Assembly: GCF_002726155.1 (NCBI RefSeq)
Contig: NZ_PBSH01000019.1
Span: 52,462-116,461, forward strand
Source of the DNA: Alcanivorax sp.
Lineage (GTDB): Bacteria; Pseudomonadota; Gammaproteobacteria; Pseudomonadales; Alcanivoracaceae
Direction: 5' to 3'
Length of the DNA stretch: 64,000 nucleotides
The position numbers were made by a program, and so were the translations under genes. Positions 20,141 to 29,145 of the stretch are shown in pieces. Each line of letters begins with the position of its first letter. The first letter of the stretch is position 1. The notes beneath the pieces are model-generated. The model saw only the letters and a program-made list of their open reading frames with translations, had not been told where the DNA came from and searched no databases.

Positions 20141-20899
20141 TTAACCTTCGGCTTTTTCGCCCTGGGCTTCATCTGCTACCTCGACGAACTCGCTCTCGCC
20201 GCCGGTCTGGTTCTGGGCGTACTGCTTGCCTTCCAGAATCACGTCAGCTGCGGCTTTCACATACAGCTGAATGGCGCGAATTGCGTCGTCGTTGCCGGGA
20301 ATAACGTAATCAACGCCATCCGGGTTGGAGTTGGTATCAACCACTGCAACAACCGGGATCCCCAGCTTGCGAGCTTCCTGCAGCGCGATGTCTTCGTGAT
20401 CTACGTCGATCACGAACAATGCGTCAGGCAGGCCGCCCATGTCCTTGATACCACCGATGGAACGCTCGAGCTTGTCCATCTCGCGCTTGCGCATCAGGGC
20501 TTCTTTCTTGGTCAGCTTGTCAAAAGTGCCATCCTGGAACTGGGCTTCCAGCTCACGATAACGCTTGATGGACTGACGAATGGTTTTCCAGTTGGTGAGC
20601 ATGCCGCCCAACCAACGGTGATCCACATAGGGCATACCGCAACGCTGAGCTTCTTCACTCACCGCTTTCTGCGCCGCACGCTTGGTACCAACAAACAGGA
20701 TCTTGTTGTTGCTGGCCGCCAGCTTGTTCAGGAACGCCATGGCGTCATTGAACAGGGGCAGGGTCTGCTCCAGGTTAATGATGTGAATCTTGTTGCGGGC
20801 GCCGAAGATGTAAGCATTCATCTTCGGGTTCCAGTAACGGGTTTGGTGACCGAAGTGCACGCCCGCTTTCAGCATATCGCGCATAGTTACGCTAGACAT
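20141..20899 (-). CDS. rpsB: Small ribosomal subunit protein uS2
   Basis: S2 joins the 30S subunit late, via S1. The start was set at the ATG at 20899, giving 252 residues that open [20 protein letters not shown], as in Pseudomonas and E. coli S2 (241). The longer open frame upstream is untranslated leader. Conserved [20 protein letters not shown] and [20 protein letters not shown] are seen. The acidic C-terminal tail is somewhat longer than in E. coli. A strong promoter lies at 21087-21115, so the mRNA has a leader of about 180 nt. In E. coli this leader binds S2 for feedback control; I have not identified the S2-binding fold here. Confidence 0.98.
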   Translation of the reverse strand: MSSVTMRDMLKAGVHFGHQTRYWNPKMNAYIFGARNKIHIINLEQTLPLFNDAMAFLNKLAASNNKILFVGTKRAAQKAVSEEAQRCGMPYVDHRWLGGMLTNWKTIRQSIKRYRELEAQFQDGTFDKLTKKEALMRKREMDKLERSIGGIKDMGGLPDALFVIDVDHEDIALQEARKLGIPVVAVVDTNSNPDGVDYVIPGNDDAIRAIQLYVKAAADVILEGKQYAQNQTGGESEFVEVADEAQGEKAEG

Positions 20900-21086
20900 T
20901 GTTAGTACTCCACTTTGGGTTAGGCCTCCACGCCCCCGCATAAACCCAACCAAATCGGTCTGACTTAAAGACCAGAAGGCACCCAGGGCTATGTGACGGG
21001 GCATGTGTGATTTCCTTCCCCACTCATCGGCGGTTACAATGCGACACCGTCGTCTGTTGACCGACGCAGAGCGGGAAAGCGCGCGC

Positions 21087-21115
21087 TTTATACCACAGCC
21101 GCCCCTCGCAGGCAA
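21087..21115 (-). promoter_or_regulatory. Sigma-70 promoter of rpsB-tsf
   Basis: On the minus strand TTGCCT (21115-21110) and TATAAA (21092-21087) are separated by exactly 17 bp. The -10 is followed by a run of G and C (GCGCGCGC), the discriminator typical of growth-rate and ppGpp-controlled ribosomal promoters. Transcription would start near 21080. The promoter lies between the divergent genes rpsB and map. Confidence 0.65.
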
Positions 21116-21197
21116 CGCAAAGGTGGTTACCCGGCCCGAATTGCTTTGCCCAAGCCCCGCCCAACTCACTGAAAAAGCAGGAGTTTCCCCAAGTCTT

Positions 21198-21992
21198 ATG
21201 AATGTCGTCATTAAAACCCCCGAACAAATCAGCCAAATGCGTGAAGCGGGCAAGCTGGCCGCCGAAGTCCTGGAAATGATCGGCGAATACGTCAAGCCGG
21301 GGATCACCACCGAGGAACTGGACCGTATCTGCCACGACCATATCGTCAACAAACAGCAGGCGATTCCTGCGCCTCTGGGCTATGGCGGCGCCCCCGGTCG
21401 CATGCCTTTTCCCAAATCGGTATGCACCTCGGTGAACCATGTGGTCTGCCACGGCATTCCCAGCGACCGCAAAGCCCTGAAAACAGGCGATATCGTCAAT
21501 ATCGATGTCACTGTCATCAAGAACGGCTGGCATGGCGACACGTCGAAGATGTTTTACGTGGGCGAGCCCTCTGTGCTGGCCCGCCGACTGGTGGAAACTA
21601 CCCGCGAATGCATGCTGGCCGGTATTCGCATGGTCCGGCCCGGCATACAGCTCGGCGACATTGGTCATCGGATTCAAAAAATGGCCGAGGGCGAACGCTT
21701 CTCTGTGGTGCGCGAATACTGCGGTCACGGCATCGGCGAGGGCTTCCATGAAGAACCCCAGGTGGTGCATTACGGCAAGCCTGGCACGGGTCTTGAATTG
21801 CAGGAAGGCATGGTGTTCACCATCGAACCCATGATCAACGCCGGCAAAGCCGCCAATAAACTGCTGCCCGACGCCTGGACCGTGGTCACCAAGGACCGCA
21901 AATTGTCCGCGCAATGGGAGCACACCATCGCGGTCACCGCCGATGGCTATGAAGTGCTCACCGCGCGCAGCGAAGAAACGGACCTCTATTAA
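21198..21992 (+). CDS. map: Methionine aminopeptidase type I
   Basis: Map removes the initiator Met from nascent proteins. The start at 21198 ([20 protein letters not shown]) gives 264 residues, exactly the E. coli length. The upstream open frame overlaps the rpsB promoter and was discarded. The metal ligands are visible in [21 protein letters not shown] (two Asp), [17 protein letters not shown] (His) and VFTIEPMIN plus QWEHTIAVT (two Glu). The gene is divergent from rpsB, and glnD follows with no spacer. Confidence 0.98.
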   Translation: MNVVIKTPEQISQMREAGKLAAEVLEMIGEYVKPGITTEELDRICHDHIVNKQQAIPAPLGYGGAPGRMPFPKSVCTSVNHVVCHGIPSDRKALKTGDIVNIDVTVIKNGWHGDTSKMFYVGEPSVLARRLVETTRECMLAGIRMVRPGIQLGDIGHRIQKMAEGERFSVVREYCGHGIGEGFHEEPQVVHYGKPGTGLELQEGMVFTIEPMINAGKAANKLLPDAWTVVTKDRKLSAQWEHTIAVTADGYEVLTARSEETDLY

Positions 21993-24665
21993 GTGTCACT
22001 GCTACCCGCAATATCCCAGGACTCCCTGCTCGACGCCTTGCAGGAAAGCGCCCAACCCGGCCAATACGCACGCCAGTATCTGGCACAGGGACAGGAGCGC
22101 CTGAACCAGGCGTTTGAAGCCACCGACATTACCGAGCTGGTCCAGGCCCGGGCGACCATGGTGGATCAGGTAATGATCGCCGCCTGGTCCCTGTTTGGCC
22201 TGGCCGAACGGGACGATGTAGCACTGGTCGCCGTGGGCGGCTATGGCCGCGGGGAGCTGCACCCCTGCTCCGATGTGGATTTGCTGGTGTTGCTCGCTGA
22301 CACCCCGGAACAGGCACTGTGCGACAGCCTTGAGCGGTTCGTCGCGTTTCTGTGGGATATGGGCCTGGAAATCGGCCATGCAGTGCGCACGCTGAACGAA
22401 TGCGTGGATTTGGCACGGGAAGACATCACCGTGGCCACCAACATCATGGAAGCGCGCACCCTGGCTGGAAACGACATCCTGCGCGGGCAGCTGGAAGACC
22501 GCACTGGCCCGGAGCATATGTGGGACTCCGCCGCCTTCTTCGCCGCCAAGTGGGAAGAACAGACCGCCCGCCACAAGCGCTTCAACGACACCGAATACAA
22601 TCTCGAACCCGACCTGAAAAACGCCCCGGGCGGCCTGCGCGACGTGCAGATGATCGCCTGGGTCGCCAAGCGCCACTTCAATGCCGACAGCCTGGAAGCC
22701 CTGGTCAGCGACGGTTTCCTCACCCCGGAAGAGTATGGGGTGCTGCGCAAATGCCTGGATTATCTTTGGGAAGTGCGCTGGCAGCTGCATGTGCAGACCG
22801 AGCGCAACGAAAACCGCCTGCTGTTCGATCATCAGCGGCAACTGGCTAGCCGACTGGGCCACGAGGACACCAACGCCAATCTGGGCGTGGAACATTTCAT
22901 GAAGGGCTTCTACCGGGTCGCCCTTGCCCTGTCCGTACTCAACGAAATGCTGCTGCAGCTCTTTGATGAAGTCATTCTGCGCAGCGACACCCAGGAACAG
23001 GTACGCCCGCTCAATCGCCGTTTCCAGGTGCGCAACGATTACCTGGAAATCAGTAACCCGGAAGTGTTCGAAAAACACCCCAGCGCCCTGCTGGAAGCCT
23101 TTGTGCTGATGGCCCAGAACCCGGACCTGAAAGGCATTCGCGCCTCCACGGTACGCGCACTGATCTACAATCGCCGCCTGATTGACGACGCCTTCCGCAG
23201 CGATCCGGTCAACACCGATCTGTTCATGCAGTTACTGCGCAGTCCCCATGCCCTGTTCTCCCAACTGCGCCGCATGAAACGCTACGGCATTCTGGGCAAG
23301 TACCTGCCGGAATTTGGCGGCATCATTGGCATGATGCAGTACGATCTATTCCATATTTATACCGTGGATGCCCATACCCTGCTGGTGATCAAGAACATGC
23401 GCCGGCTGCGCTACGAGGATCTGCGCGAAGAGTTTCCGCTGGCCAGCGAAGTGTTCTACCGCCTGCCCAAGCCGGAATTGCTGTACGCCTCCGGCCTCTA
23501 TCACGATATTGCCAAAGGCCGAGGTGGTGACCACTCTGAGCTCGGCGCAGACGATGCCATCGCGTTCTGCCAGCGCCATGGCCTCACCGCCTGGGACGGC
23601 AAACTGGTGGCCTGGTTGGTACGCAACCACCTGACCATGAGCGTGACCGCCCAGCGCAAGGATATCTCCGACCCGGACGTGGTCTACGATTTTGCCCGCA
23701 AAGTGGGCGACCTGGTGCACCTGGATTATCTCTATGTGCTCACTGTGGCGGACATCAACGCCACCAACCCCACCCTGTGGAATTCCTGGCGGGCGTCACT
23801 GTTACGCCAGCTCTATACCGAAACCAAACGCGCCCTGCGCCGTGGTCTGAACAACCCGGTAGAAAAGCAGGATTGGATCGACGAAACCCGTGATGCCGCT
23901 CTGCGCCTTCTCACGGACCGGGACCACGACGGCGGCAAAATCGAAGCCCTGTGGAGCAACATCGGGGATGAATACTTCCTGCGCGAAACGCCCCGGGATA
24001 TTTCCTGGCACACCGAAGCCCTGCTCGACCGGGAAGATCCGGACGATCCGCTGGTACTGATTCGCGAATCCAGCCAGAGCGTGCTGGCCGGAGGCTCGCA
24101 GATCTTCATCTACACCCCGGACACCCGCAACCTGTTCAGCGCCACCGTGAACGCCCTGGACAGTCTTGGGCTCACCATTATGGACGCGCGCATTATTACC
24201 AGCGTGGACGGCTTCAGCCTGGATACCTACATCGTGCTGGACGAACACGGTACCCCCATCGGCGAGGACTGGGCGCGCATCGAACAAATCCGCAAGACGC
24301 TAACCGAAACCCTGAAGTACCCGGATCGTTACGCCACCACGGTGAGTCGCCGCATGCCACGGCGCAACAAGCACTTTGACGTGCCCACCCAGGTGGTGAT
24401 CAGCAACGACATCGTTAACGATCGCACCGCTGTGGATATCCAGACCCTGGACCGCCCCGGCCTACTGGCCCACATCGGGCGCATCTTCATGCGCTTTGAA
24501 ATCCTGGTTCAGAACGCCCGTATTGCCACCCTGGGCGAACGCGCCGAAGACGTTTTCTTCATTACCGACCTTGAGGGCGAACCGGTTTCCGACCCCACCT
24601 TGTGTCAGGAACTGCAGCAAACCCTCAAGCAAGAACTCGACGACAAGAACAACGGAAACACCTGA
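21993..24665 (+). CDS. glnD: Bifunctional PII uridylyltransferase/uridylyl-removing enzyme
   Basis: GlnD senses glutamine and adds or removes UMP on PII proteins (GlnB/GlnK), which sets glutamine synthetase activity and NtrBC output. The 890 residues match E. coli exactly. Domains in order are the nucleotidyltransferase (GGYGRGELHPCSDVDLLVLL, about residues 83-102, with the Asp pair), the GlnD linker domain, the HD hydrolase (LYHDIAKGRGGDHSELG, near 505) and two C-terminal ACT domains that bind glutamine. The start is the GTG directly after the map stop. Its target glnK is in this window at 45229. Confidence 0.97.
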   Translation: MSLLPAISQDSLLDALQESAQPGQYARQYLAQGQERLNQAFEATDITELVQARATMVDQVMIAAWSLFGLAERDDVALVAVGGYGRGELHPCSDVDLLVLLADTPEQALCDSLERFVAFLWDMGLEIGHAVRTLNECVDLAREDITVATNIMEARTLAGNDILRGQLEDRTGPEHMWDSAAFFAAKWEEQTARHKRFNDTEYNLEPDLKNAPGGLRDVQMIAWVAKRHFNADSLEALVSDGFLTPEEYGVLRKCLDYLWEVRWQLHVQTERNENRLLFDHQRQLASRLGHEDTNANLGVEHFMKGFYRVALALSVLNEMLLQLFDEVILRSDTQEQVRPLNRRFQVRNDYLEISNPEVFEKHPSALLEAFVLMAQNPDLKGIRASTVRALIYNRRLIDDAFRSDPVNTDLFMQLLRSPHALFSQLRRMKRYGILGKYLPEFGGIIGMMQYDLFHIYTVDAHTLLVIKNMRRLRYEDLREEFPLASEVFYRLPKPELLYASGLYHDIAKGRGGDHSELGADDAIAFCQRHGLTAWDGKLVAWLVRNHLTMSVTAQRKDISDPDVVYDFARKVGDLVHLDYLYVLTVADINATNPTLWNSWRASLLRQLYTETKRALRRGLNNPVEKQDWIDETRDAALRLLTDRDHDGGKIEALWSNIGDEYFLRETPRDISWHTEALLDREDPDDPLVLIRESSQSVLAGGSQIFIYTPDTRNLFSATVNALDSLGLTIMDARIITSVDGFSLDTYIVLDEHGTPIGEDWARIEQIRKTLTETLKYPDRYATTVSRRMPRRNKHFDVPTQVVISNDIVNDRTAVDIQTLDRPGLLAHIGRIFMRFEILVQNARIATLGERAEDVFFITDLEGEPVSDPTLCQELQQTLKQELDDKNNGNT

Positions 24666-24669
24666 CCCT

Positions 24670-25851
24670 ATGAACCCAGATCTGGAACGGTTGCACCCCT
24701 ACCCGTTTGAAAAATTGAAGACCCTGTTCAGCGGCTTGCCCCAATCGGACAAGTCGCCCATTGCCCTGTCCATCGGCGAGCCCAAACACCCGTCGCCGGA
24801 TTTCGTGCAGCAGGTATTAAAGGACTCCACCGCGCGGCTATCCAACTACCCCACCACCGCCGGGATCCCGGAATTGAGTGAGGCCATCGGCCAGTGGCTC
24901 AAGCGCCGCTTTCACCTGCAAAGCATTGACCCGGCCAGCCAGGTTTTGCCGGTGAACGGCACCCGCGAAGCGCTGTTTTCCTTTACCCAGGCCGTGGTGG
25001 ATCGCCAGCGCCAGCCTCTGGTGCTGATGCCCAATCCCTTCTACCAGATTTACGAAGGGGCTGCGTTGCTGGCCGGTGGCGAGCCCATGTACCTTCCTTG
25101 CACCGATGCCACCGGCTTGCAGCCAGACTTCGATGCGGTCAGCGAAGATACCTGGACCCGCACCCAGCTGCTGTTTATCTGCACCCCGGGCAACCCCACC
25201 GGCGCCACACTCAGCAAGGCCCAACTCAAGGCCCTGATCCAGCTGGCAGACAAGTACGATTTTGTCATCGCTTCAGACGAGTGCTACTCGGAAATCTATC
25301 GCGACGCGCCTCCTGCCGGGCTGCTGGAAGCCTGCGCCGAGATGGGCCGTCACGACTACCGCCGCTGCGTGGTCTTCCACTCCCTGTCCAAGCGCTCCAA
25401 TCTGCCCGGCCTGCGCTCGGGTTTTGCCGCCGGTGACAGCGAAGTACTGCAACGGTTTCTGCGTTACCGCACCTATCATGGCTGCGCCATGCCCATTCAT
25501 CACCAGCTGGCCAGTATCGCTGCCTGGAACGACGAAACCCACGTGCAAACCAACCGGGCACTGTATCGGGAAAAATTCGATGCGGTGCTGGACATTCTCG
25601 GCGGCCCCCTTAAGGTATCCGCCCCGGCAGCAGGCTTCTATTTGTGGCCTAAAACGCCCATTAGTGACGAAGAATTCGCCCAACGGTTACAGGCCGAACA
25701 CAACGTCACTGTGCTCCCAGGCCGCTACCTGTCACGCACCATCAATGGCAAGAACCCGGGGGAAAACCGGGTACGCATGGCGCTGGTGGCCCCGCTGGAG
25801 GAATGTATTGAAGGTGCACAGCGGATCAAGGTACTGCTGGATACGCTATAG
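24670..25851 (+). CDS. dapC: Succinyldiaminopimelate aminotransferase
   Basis: DapC is a PLP class I/II aminotransferase that makes N-succinyl-LL-diaminopimelate for lysine and peptidoglycan. The start at 24670 (MNPDLERLHPYPFEKLKTLF) lies 5 bp after glnD and gives 393 residues. The PLP fold is seen in VNGTREALFSFTQAVVD, FICTPGNPTGATLSKAQL, the SDECYSEIY stretch and the Schiff-base Lys in HSLSKRSNLPGLRSGF. Placement next to glnD and upstream of dapD/dapE matches Pseudomonas dapC, which favours this over a generic aspartate aminotransferase. Confidence 0.93.
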   Translation: MNPDLERLHPYPFEKLKTLFSGLPQSDKSPIALSIGEPKHPSPDFVQQVLKDSTARLSNYPTTAGIPELSEAIGQWLKRRFHLQSIDPASQVLPVNGTREALFSFTQAVVDRQRQPLVLMPNPFYQIYEGAALLAGGEPMYLPCTDATGLQPDFDAVSEDTWTRTQLLFICTPGNPTGATLSKAQLKALIQLADKYDFVIASDECYSEIYRDAPPAGLLEACAEMGRHDYRRCVVFHSLSKRSNLPGLRSGFAAGDSEVLQRFLRYRTYHGCAMPIHHQLASIAAWNDETHVQTNRALYREKFDAVLDILGGPLKVSAPAAGFYLWPKTPISDEEFAQRLQAEHNVTVLPGRYLSRTINGKNPGENRVRMALVAPLEECIEGAQRIKVLLDTL

Positions 25852-25892
25852 CATCACCGCAGGACCACGTTGGTCTTCAAGAAAGGGTTATC

Positions 25893-25975
25893 AAGTTACG
25901 AGAAGCGAGTTTCGAAAATCAAACCTCGATGTTCCAGGTTTTTCGCAACTCGAAACTCGTTACTCGCAACTGAAG
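25893..25975. repeat. 7-bp-periodic inverted repeat (ACTCG-nn type)
   Basis: This is the spacer between dapC and yffB. Reading outward from the centre, the right arm is TTTCG, then three ACTCG pentamers, then ACT, each followed by two variable bases (ca, aa, tt, ca). The left arm, reverse-complemented, is TTTCG, ACTCG, TCTCG, ACT with aa, ct, ta. The arms therefore differ in unit number. An inner stem AAACC/GGTTT sits next to the heads. The repeat at 39391 has the same heads, pentamer and inner stem. Confidence 0.8.
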
Positions 25976-26013
25976 CAAACGCGCCTGCGCAAAAGGTTTA
26001 AAAAGGACTAAAC

Positions 26014-26361
26014 ATGGAACTGACCGTCTTCGGTATCAAGAACTGCGATACCATGAAGAAAGCCATGAAATGGCTGGATGATAATGGCGTGGCCTACCAC
26101 TTTCACGATTACAAGAAAGAAGGTGTACCCGAGCAACGCTTACGCCAGTGGCTGGAAGCCCTGGGTTGGGAAACCGTGATCAACAAACGCGGCACCACTT
26201 GGCGTAAACTGGACGATGCAGTCAAGGAATCCATGAACACAGAAAAGTCCATCACTCTGGCCATGGAAAACCCCTCTGTCGTCAAACGACCGATTTTGCA
26301 AAGCGACGATTTCATTCTCGCCGGCTTCAAGGCCGACGAGTGGGAAGACACATTGAAATAA
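26014..26361 (+). CDS. ArsC/Spx-family protein YffB
   Basis: This is a 115-residue thioredoxin-fold protein of the ArsC/Spx superfamily, YffB branch. MELTVFGIKNCDTMKKAMKWLDDNGVAY has the single N-terminal Cys of the family (C10 in KNCDT), followed by the HDYKKEGVP and INKRGTTWRKL segments typical of YffB. The C-terminal RPIL followed by a glycine-rich turn (ILAGFKADEW) is also standard. YffB proteins interact with glutathione; no arsenate role is shown. It is positioned next to dapD and dapE as in Pseudomonas and E. coli (yffB-dapE). It sits between two different 7-bp-periodic repeats. Confidence 0.9.
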   Translation: MELTVFGIKNCDTMKKAMKWLDDNGVAYHFHDYKKEGVPEQRLRQWLEALGWETVINKRGTTWRKLDDAVKESMNTEKSITLAMENPSVVKRPILQSDDFILAGFKADEWEDTLK

Positions 26362-26363
26362 CA

Positions 26364-26425
26364 CCGGACGCCCAACGCCGGATGCCCGACGCGCCCCAAA
26401 CCCGCGTCCGGCCTCCTGCATCAGG
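26364..26425. repeat. 7-bp-periodic inverted repeat (ACGCC-nn type)
   Basis: This compact member starts 3 bp after the yffB stop. Reading inward, the left arm is four heptads of the form CC-nn-AYG (variable gg, ca, gg, cg) ending in CG. The right arm, reverse-complemented, is three heptads of the same form, one degenerate, also ending in CG. The centre is about 12 bp and C/A-rich. It precedes dapD, whose ribosome-binding site GGAGA is just downstream. Confidence 0.65.
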
Positions 26426-26451
26426 GCCCCAGCTCGACGTCAGGAGACATC

Positions 26452-27486
26452 ATGAGTAATTTTTTCGCCATCGCACTGGGTTGCGGCACCAAGAACCGTA
26501 ACGACAACTGGCTTGAAGTGTTCTACCCCGATCCAGCCATTAACCCGGACGACAAGCTGATCGAGGTGATTCGCGACGAGCTGGATTACCAGGGTGGCAA
26601 CGCGGCGATGCAACTCACCCACCGCCAGGTTCAGCACATTGCCCGCGAATGGCGCGAAGCCGGTTTTGAGCACGAAGCCAGCTATGCCGTAGCGTTTCAG
26701 GAATCCGACCGTCCGGTGGTACTGACCGTTCTGGAAACGGACGCCGAGCCCGCTACCACTCCGGAAGCCTATCTCAAGCTGCATCTGATCTCGCACCGCC
26801 TGGTGAAGCCCCATGGCGTTAACCTGTCCGGCATGTTCCCGTTGCTGCCCAACGTGGCCTGGTCCAACGAAGGTGCCGTGGACCTGGAAGAACTGCCCGA
26901 GCGTCAACTGCTGGCCCGCCTGAACGGCAAGGTGCTGGAAGTGAACAGCGTGGACAAGTTCCCCAAGATGACCGACTACGTGGTCCCTGCCGGTGTCCGC
27001 ATCGCCGATACCTCCCGGGTTCGTCTGGGCGCCTATGTGGGCGAAGGCACCACTATCATGCACGAAGGCTTTATCAACTTTAACGCAGGCACTGAAGGCC
27101 CGGGCATGATCGAAGGGCGAATTTCCGCCGGCGTTTTCGTGGGTAAAGGCTCCGATATCGGCGGTGGCGCCTCTACCATGGGCACCCTGTCCGGCGGCGG
27201 GAATATCATCATCTCCCTGGGCGAAGGCTGCCTGCTGGGCGCCAATGCCGGCACCGGCATCCCGCTAGGGGACCGCTGCACCATCGAAGCGGGCCTGTAC
27301 ATCACTTCCGGCTCCAAGGTGCAACTGCTGGACGACAAGGGCGAGATTGTTAACACGGTCAAGGCCCGCGATCTGGCTGGCCAGTCCGACCTGCTGTTCC
27401 GTCGTGACACCCTCAGCGGTGCCGTGCAGTGCCTCACCAACAAGAGCGCCATTGCCCTGAACGAAGAGCTGCATAAGCATAACTAA
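26452..27486 (+). CDS. dapD: 2,3,4,5-tetrahydropyridine-2,6-dicarboxylate N-succinyltransferase
   Basis: DapD uses succinyl-CoA to open tetrahydrodipicolinate in the succinylase branch of lysine synthesis. It belongs to the longer, Pseudomonas-type DapD form (344 residues versus 274 in E. coli), with an extra N-terminal domain (residues 1 to about 170). The left-handed beta-helix follows (VRLGAYVGEGTTIMHEGFIN, ISAGVFVGKGSDIGGGASTM). Conserved GCLLGANAGTGIPLGD is near 260. GGAGA lies 7 bp before the ATG. It is separated from dapE by a REP pair. Confidence 0.95.
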   Translation: MSNFFAIALGCGTKNRNDNWLEVFYPDPAINPDDKLIEVIRDELDYQGGNAAMQLTHRQVQHIAREWREAGFEHEASYAVAFQESDRPVVLTVLETDAEPATTPEAYLKLHLISHRLVKPHGVNLSGMFPLLPNVAWSNEGAVDLEELPERQLLARLNGKVLEVNSVDKFPKMTDYVVPAGVRIADTSRVRLGAYVGEGTTIMHEGFINFNAGTEGPGMIEGRISAGVFVGKGSDIGGGASTMGTLSGGGNIIISLGEGCLLGANAGTGIPLGDRCTIEAGLYITSGSKVQLLDDKGEIVNTVKARDLAGQSDLLFRRDTLSGAVQCLTNKSAIALNEELHKHN

Positions 27487-27517
27487 CGCAACACGCGGCA
27501 CGCTTCACGCCGGCGTG
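27487..27517. repeat. Single arm of a CACGC-nn heptad repeat
   Basis: Directly after the dapD stop, ACGC recurs at 27486, 27493, 27500 and 27507, exactly 7 bp apart, with variable pairs aa, gg, tt between CACGC pentamers, ending in the palindrome CGGCGTG. The pentamer is the same as in the 2755-2913 element. I see no second arm, so this may be a relic or a half-element. Confidence 0.6.
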
Positions 27518-27530
27518 TCCGCATAATCTC

Positions 27531-27609
27531 TGTAGGAGCACCTCTCGAGGTGCGAACCAGCCACCGGGGTTCTCCCAAACCGGTTCGCTCCTCGAGAGGT
27601 GCTCCTACA
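27531..27609. repeat. REP pair (BIME-like) between dapD and dapE
   Basis: Two inverted arms of 28 bp (27531-27558 and 27582-27609) differ at one base. Each begins TGTAGGAGC and contains its own palindrome (GCACCTC / GAGGTGC). The GTAG head followed by a short hairpin is the hallmark of REP sequences mobilised by REP-associated tyrosine transposases (RAYT), as in Pseudomonas. No RAYT gene is in the window. The second arm ends 32 bp before the dapE start. Confidence 0.85.
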
Positions 27610-27640
27610 GCGGCTTCGAATCACCGATACTGGAATACCC

Positions 27641-28774
27641 ATGTCCCGCACTCTCGACTACACCAAGGAACTCATCCGCCGCGCTTCCGTCACTCCGGAA
27701 GATGAAGGCTGTCAGGACTGGATGATCGAAAAACTCGAAGCCATGGGGTTCGAGTGCGAAACATTGTGGTTCGAGGAAGTCCGTAACCTGTGGGCACGCC
27801 GCGGCACGCAAGGGCCGCTGTTCGCCTTTGCCGGCCATACGGATGTGGTGCCCACCGGCGACGTCGCCGCTTGGAAATACGATCCGTTCACCCCCACCGA
27901 GGAAGGCGACCTGCTGTACGGACGCGGGACTGCCGACATGAAAGGTTCCATCGCCGCCATGATGGTGGCCATGGAAGACTTTATCGCCGCCCACCCGGAC
28001 CATAACGGTAGCCTGGCCTTTCTGATTACCGCCGATGAAGAAGGCCCCTCCGTTAACGGCACCGTCAAGGTAGTAGAGCACCTGCAAGCCCGTCAGGAAC
28101 ACATGGATTACTGCCTGGTGGGCGAACCGTCCTCCACGAACACCGTGGGTGACGTGATCAAAAACGGCCGCCGTGGCTCATTGGGTGCCCGACTCACAGT
28201 AAAGGGGATTCAGGGGCATGTGGCCTACCCGCATCTGGCCCGTAACCCGGTTCATGATGTGGCACCCGCACTGGCGGAACTGGCATCGACCGAGTGGGAC
28301 CAAGGGAACGACTTCTTCCCCGCCACCAGTTTCCAGATTTCCAACATTAACGGCGGCACCGGCGCCACCAATGTGATCCCCGGCACCTGCGAAATCATTT
28401 TTAATTTCCGCTTTTCTACTGAGCTCACCGACGCCATTCTGCGTGAGCGGGCCGAGGCTATTCTCGACAAGCACGGCCTGGAGTATGACCTGCAATGGAC
28501 CCTCTCCGGCCAACCGTTCCTGACAGATCGCGGCGCGCTGGTAGACGCCGCCGTCAACGCGATTCGTGATGTCACCAAGCAGGATACCGAACTGTCCACC
28601 GCCGGCGGCACCAGCGATGGCCGTTTTATCGCCCCTACCGGCACCCAGGTAGTCGAACTGGGCCCCACCAATGCCACTATCCACAAGGTGGACGAGCACA
28701 CCAGCATCAGTGAACTGGATACCCTGACACAAATATACCAACGGCTACTCCAGCACCTGATGACCACCACGTAA
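27641..28774 (+). CDS. dapE: Succinyl-diaminopimelate desuccinylase
   Basis: DapE is a dinuclear zinc M20 hydrolase that releases LL-diaminopimelate and succinate. The start at 27641 ([20 protein letters not shown]) gives 377 residues (E. coli 375); the longer open frame would run into the REP arm. Metal-binding motifs are [12 protein letters not shown] (His, Asp), [10 protein letters not shown] (Asp), [12 protein letters not shown] (catalytic and ligand Glu) and [11 protein letters not shown]. No strong ribosome-binding site is seen just before the ATG. The REP pair upstream may restrict read-through from dapD. Confidence 0.96.
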   Translation: MSRTLDYTKELIRRASVTPEDEGCQDWMIEKLEAMGFECETLWFEEVRNLWARRGTQGPLFAFAGHTDVVPTGDVAAWKYDPFTPTEEGDLLYGRGTADMKGSIAAMMVAMEDFIAAHPDHNGSLAFLITADEEGPSVNGTVKVVEHLQARQEHMDYCLVGEPSSTNTVGDVIKNGRRGSLGARLTVKGIQGHVAYPHLARNPVHDVAPALAELASTEWDQGNDFFPATSFQISNINGGTGATNVIPGTCEIIFNFRFSTELTDAILRERAEAILDKHGLEYDLQWTLSGQPFLTDRGALVDAAVNAIRDVTKQDTELSTAGGTSDGRFIAPTGTQVVELGPTNATIHKVDEHTSISELDTLTQIYQRLLQHLMTTT

Positions 28775-28917
28775 CACCTGCCTGCCATGACACTACGCGC
28801 CTGCCTGGTATCGCCGCCGAAAATCAACGCGGCCATAGCAAGCAGGCGCAGCGCCCGGCTATAAATTCAGGCAAACTGCCCCTACTATAAAAGTGTTATC
28901 ACGGATCGGGAGGCACC

Positions 28918-29118
28918 ATGTGGCTGCATGAAATCCCCGTGGGCGGCATGCTGTTCAGCCCCATGGTATTACTGGTATTGCTGGCACTGACGCTTACCCT
29001 GATGACTTACCTGTTGCTTCGACAGCTGGGCTGGCATCGCCAGGTATGGAAAGGCGCCTGGTTCTACCTTTCCCTGTTCGTCTGTTTCGTCGCCCTCTCT
29101 CTGCGACTGTTGAGCTAA
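28918..29118 (+). CDS. DUF1656 small membrane protein, AaeX-like
   Basis: This is a 66-residue protein with two membrane helices (about 10-33 and 43-64). It opens MWLHEIPVGGMLFSPMVLLV, the 'E..i.GvyfpP' pattern of DUF1656/AaeX. It is preceded by GGGAGG. It is the first gene of a three-gene set with a periplasmic adaptor and a FUSC-family transporter, the same order as aaeXAB. In E. coli AaeAB exports hydroxylated aromatic acids; AaeX has no established function. The substrate here is unknown. Confidence 0.88.
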   Translation: MWLHEIPVGGMLFSPMVLLVLLALTLTLMTYLLLRQLGWHRQVWKGAWFYLSLFVCFVALSLRLLS

Positions 29119-29145
29119 CCCTACTCAGTGACACAAGGACGCGCC

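Noticed and set aside
21003..21197. Upstream extension of map
   Set aside because: It overlaps the rpsB promoter on the other strand; the 264-residue form equals known Map proteins.
20900..21352. N-terminal extension of rpsB to 403 residues
   Set aside because: The region holds the rpsB promoter and leader, and the family start [10 protein letters not shown] is at 20899.
28861..28891. Sigma-70 promoter for the efflux operon (TTCAGG and TATAAA)
   Set aside because: The spacer is only 14 bp, too short; another promoter element could not be identified.
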